48,655 nucleotides of DNA from an uncultured Pseudomonadota bacterium. GTDB taxonomy: Bacteria > Pseudomonadota > Gammaproteobacteria > Xanthomonadales > Wenzhouxiangellaceae. The notes beneath the pieces were generated by a model. The model saw only the letters and a list, made by a program, of their open reading frames with translations. It was not told where the DNA came from and did no database searches. Position numbers and translations under genes: made by a program. Location of the stretch: the NCBI GenBank assembly GCA_937138395.1, contig CAKZPB010000118.1:1-48655 (forward strand). Reading direction: 5' to 3'. Position 1 is the stretch's first letter; every line of letters begins with the position of its first letter. Of this stretch, positions 47,383-48,655 are shown piece after piece.

Positions 47383-48396
47383 ATGAAGAAATGGATGCTG
47401 GTACTGCTGCTTGTAGTCGCGACTGGACTGTTGGTCGTGCCGGGTCTGATCAGCGCCTGGTTACCGGGGCAACTCCGGCAGTCGCTTGAAGAGAGCTGGC
47501 CCGACGCCATGCCGGTCATCCAGCGCGGCTGGTTCAGCACCTCGCTCACGGCCAGAAGCCCGACCGAGCAGCTTGATTTGACGTTTCAGCACGTGCCGTG
47601 GTGGCAGGGTGCATGGTTGACGGGCACTGGTGAGCTGCGGCTGACCGAACCCGCTGGCGTGATTGCATTGGATGGACGACTCGGCGGGCTCGGCCTGCTG
47701 GAAATTCAGGCCAGCAGCACGGGGATGCGCTGGACCAGTCAGGCGCCGAATCAGATCGGCAACCTGGAGATCCAGTTGTCCGGCCTCCGCGGCCAGGGGC
47801 TCAAGCTGAGCGCCAATGCAACAACCATGGTATTCAGCGACCCACTCGGCAACCAGCTCAAGCTACAGGACGTGCATATCGACAGCGACTGGCGCTGGAT
47901 CGATGAGGCCACACGCGGATGGCATGTGACGATCGATAGTCAACGCCCGAATCAACCAGCCAGTCGACTGTCGATGCAATGGTCAACCATTGATGCCGCG
48001 GCCGCGGCCAGTCTGATGGAGTCACTCGGCGAAATGAATCGTGCCGCACCGGACAGCTTGCAGGCACAGATGGCAGGCCTTGGTTTGTTGAGCGCCTGGC
48101 AGCAGCTGGTTCAATCCGGTCTGACGCTGGAACCATCAACGCTGAATCTGGATCAGCAATTCCAGCTTGAGGGGCAATGGCAGCCGAAGGTACGAAATTT
48201 GAACCTGCAAGGCGGCGGTCCGATCGTAATCGCCCTGGACTGGTTGACACCGATCCTTGGCTTGAACCAGCAGATCAGGCCAAACCAGGCGCGTGAACAG
48301 GCCTGGTCTATGATGGCAGCCGGCGAAGAGCAGGGATTACTCCGCATCGCCGACGAACAATTGGAATGGATTGCCACTGAAACGAGGACGCCATGA
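47383..48396 (+). CDS. DUF945-like exported protein
   Basis: This is a 337-residue protein. An N-terminal anchor or signal helix (KKWMLVLLLVVATGLLVVPGLISAW) is followed by a beta-rich body. The layout resembles the DUF945/YdgA family of envelope proteins, including an early Gln/Leu segment after the anchor (LPGQLRQSLEESWP) and alternating strands in the AsmA style. The match is weak. Its stop overlaps the next gene's ATG as ATGA, so the two are probably translated together. Divergent from rsmG. Confidence 0.65.
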   Translation: MKKWMLVLLLVVATGLLVVPGLISAWLPGQLRQSLEESWPDAMPVIQRGWFSTSLTARSPTEQLDLTFQHVPWWQGAWLTGTGELRLTEPAGVIALDGRLGGLGLLEIQASSTGMRWTSQAPNQIGNLEIQLSGLRGQGLKLSANATTMVFSDPLGNQLKLQDVHIDSDWRWIDEATRGWHVTIDSQRPNQPASRLSMQWSTIDAAAAASLMESLGEMNRAAPDSLQAQMAGLGLLSAWQQLVQSGLTLEPSTLNLDQQFQLEGQWQPKVRNLNLQGGGPIVIALDWLTPILGLNQQIRPNQAREQAWSMMAAGEEQGLLRIADEQLEWIATETRTP

Positions 48397-48655
48397 AAGC
48401 CATCTGGAACAACGAACTGATCGCCGATAGCGATGACACCATCGTGGTCGAAAACAACCACTATTTTCCGCCCGACAGCCTGAAGATGGATCACCTGACC
48501 GACTCGGACCACACGTCCTGGTGCGGCTGGAAAGGCGAAGCCAACTATTTTCATATCGAGGCCAACGGCAAAACCAACGAAAACGCCGCCTGGGTCTACC
48601 GCGATACCAAGCCGGAGGCTGACAACATCCGCAACTATGTTGCATTCTGGAAGGG
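48393..48655 (+). CDS. DUF427 domain protein, 5' part only
   Basis: The ATG at 48393 overlaps the stop of the DUF945-like gene, and the frame is open to the end of the window (87 codons seen). The product begins MKAIWNNELIADSDDTIVVE, then NHYFPPDSLKMDHL, SWCGWKGEANYF and AAWVYRDTKPEADNIRNYVAFWK. These are the signatures of DUF427 (about 90-95 residues in full), so only a few C-terminal residues are missing. Function is unknown. Confidence 0.88.
   Translation, partial: MKAIWNNELIADSDDTIVVENNHYFPPDSLKMDHLTDSDHTSWCGWKGEANYFHIEANGKTNENAAWVYRDTKPEADNIRNYVAFWK

Overview
The window looks like part of the chromosome of a gammaproteobacterium, not a plasmid or phage. It carries type IV pili, the tamA-tamB outer-membrane assembly pair, UbiA and UbiK of aerobic ubiquinone synthesis, GlnK, and an rsmG-parA-parB plus F1Fo ATP synthase neighbourhood typical of sequence near the replication origin. 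A C-terminal LFIDGFE-type motif and the mix of gene families suggest the Xanthomonadales/Chromatiales side of the class (for example a Wenzhouxiangella-like lineage). That placement is a guess from family memory, not a computed result.

Layout. 111-6995 (+): a promoter and the minor pilin operon fimT-pilV-pilW-pilX-pilY1, then a pilE-like pilin behind a small hairpin, closed by a strong terminator-like stem. 7128-9085 (+): an AlgZ/FimS-like histidine kinase without a cognate regulator, then ubiA. 9213-11655 (-): small membrane, lipoprotein and periplasmic genes, with tRNA-Ile2(CAU). 11748-17545 (-): tamA-tamB. 17616-24739: comM, a yidB-like gene, a membrane/helical protein, sufT, an M1 peptidase lipoprotein coupled to bacterioferritin, and glnK. 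24821-27331: ubiK, a PhyH-type dioxygenase, a repeat-built lipoprotein and a DUF3465 lipoprotein. 27496-35065 (-): atpIBEFHAGDC behind an extended -10 promoter. 35277-44893: an accessory block with a YciI-like protein, a membrane LytTR regulator divergent from an acyltransferase, a four-gene ABC exporter divergent from a TPR protein, and a secreted beta-helix protein. 44890-47278 (-): parB, parA, rsmG. 47383 to the end (+): a DUF945-like gene and a truncated DUF427 gene.

Two observations stand out. First, the ATP synthase operon carries two copies of one structured inverted-repeat element. One lies directly after atpA (alpha subunit) and one directly after atpD (beta subunit). Those are the subunits needed at three copies per enzyme, and the next gene in each case encodes a one-copy subunit (gamma or epsilon). 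The copies differ in sequence but keep their pairing, so a role in differential expression is plausible. Second, a different AT-richer, MITE-like element with related inverted ends occurs twice, in the bfr-glnK gap and in the atpA-atpG gap. The accessory block also separates rsmG-parAB from atp, genes that adjoin in many relatives. No CRISPR array, insertion-sequence transposase, phage gene or rRNA was seen.
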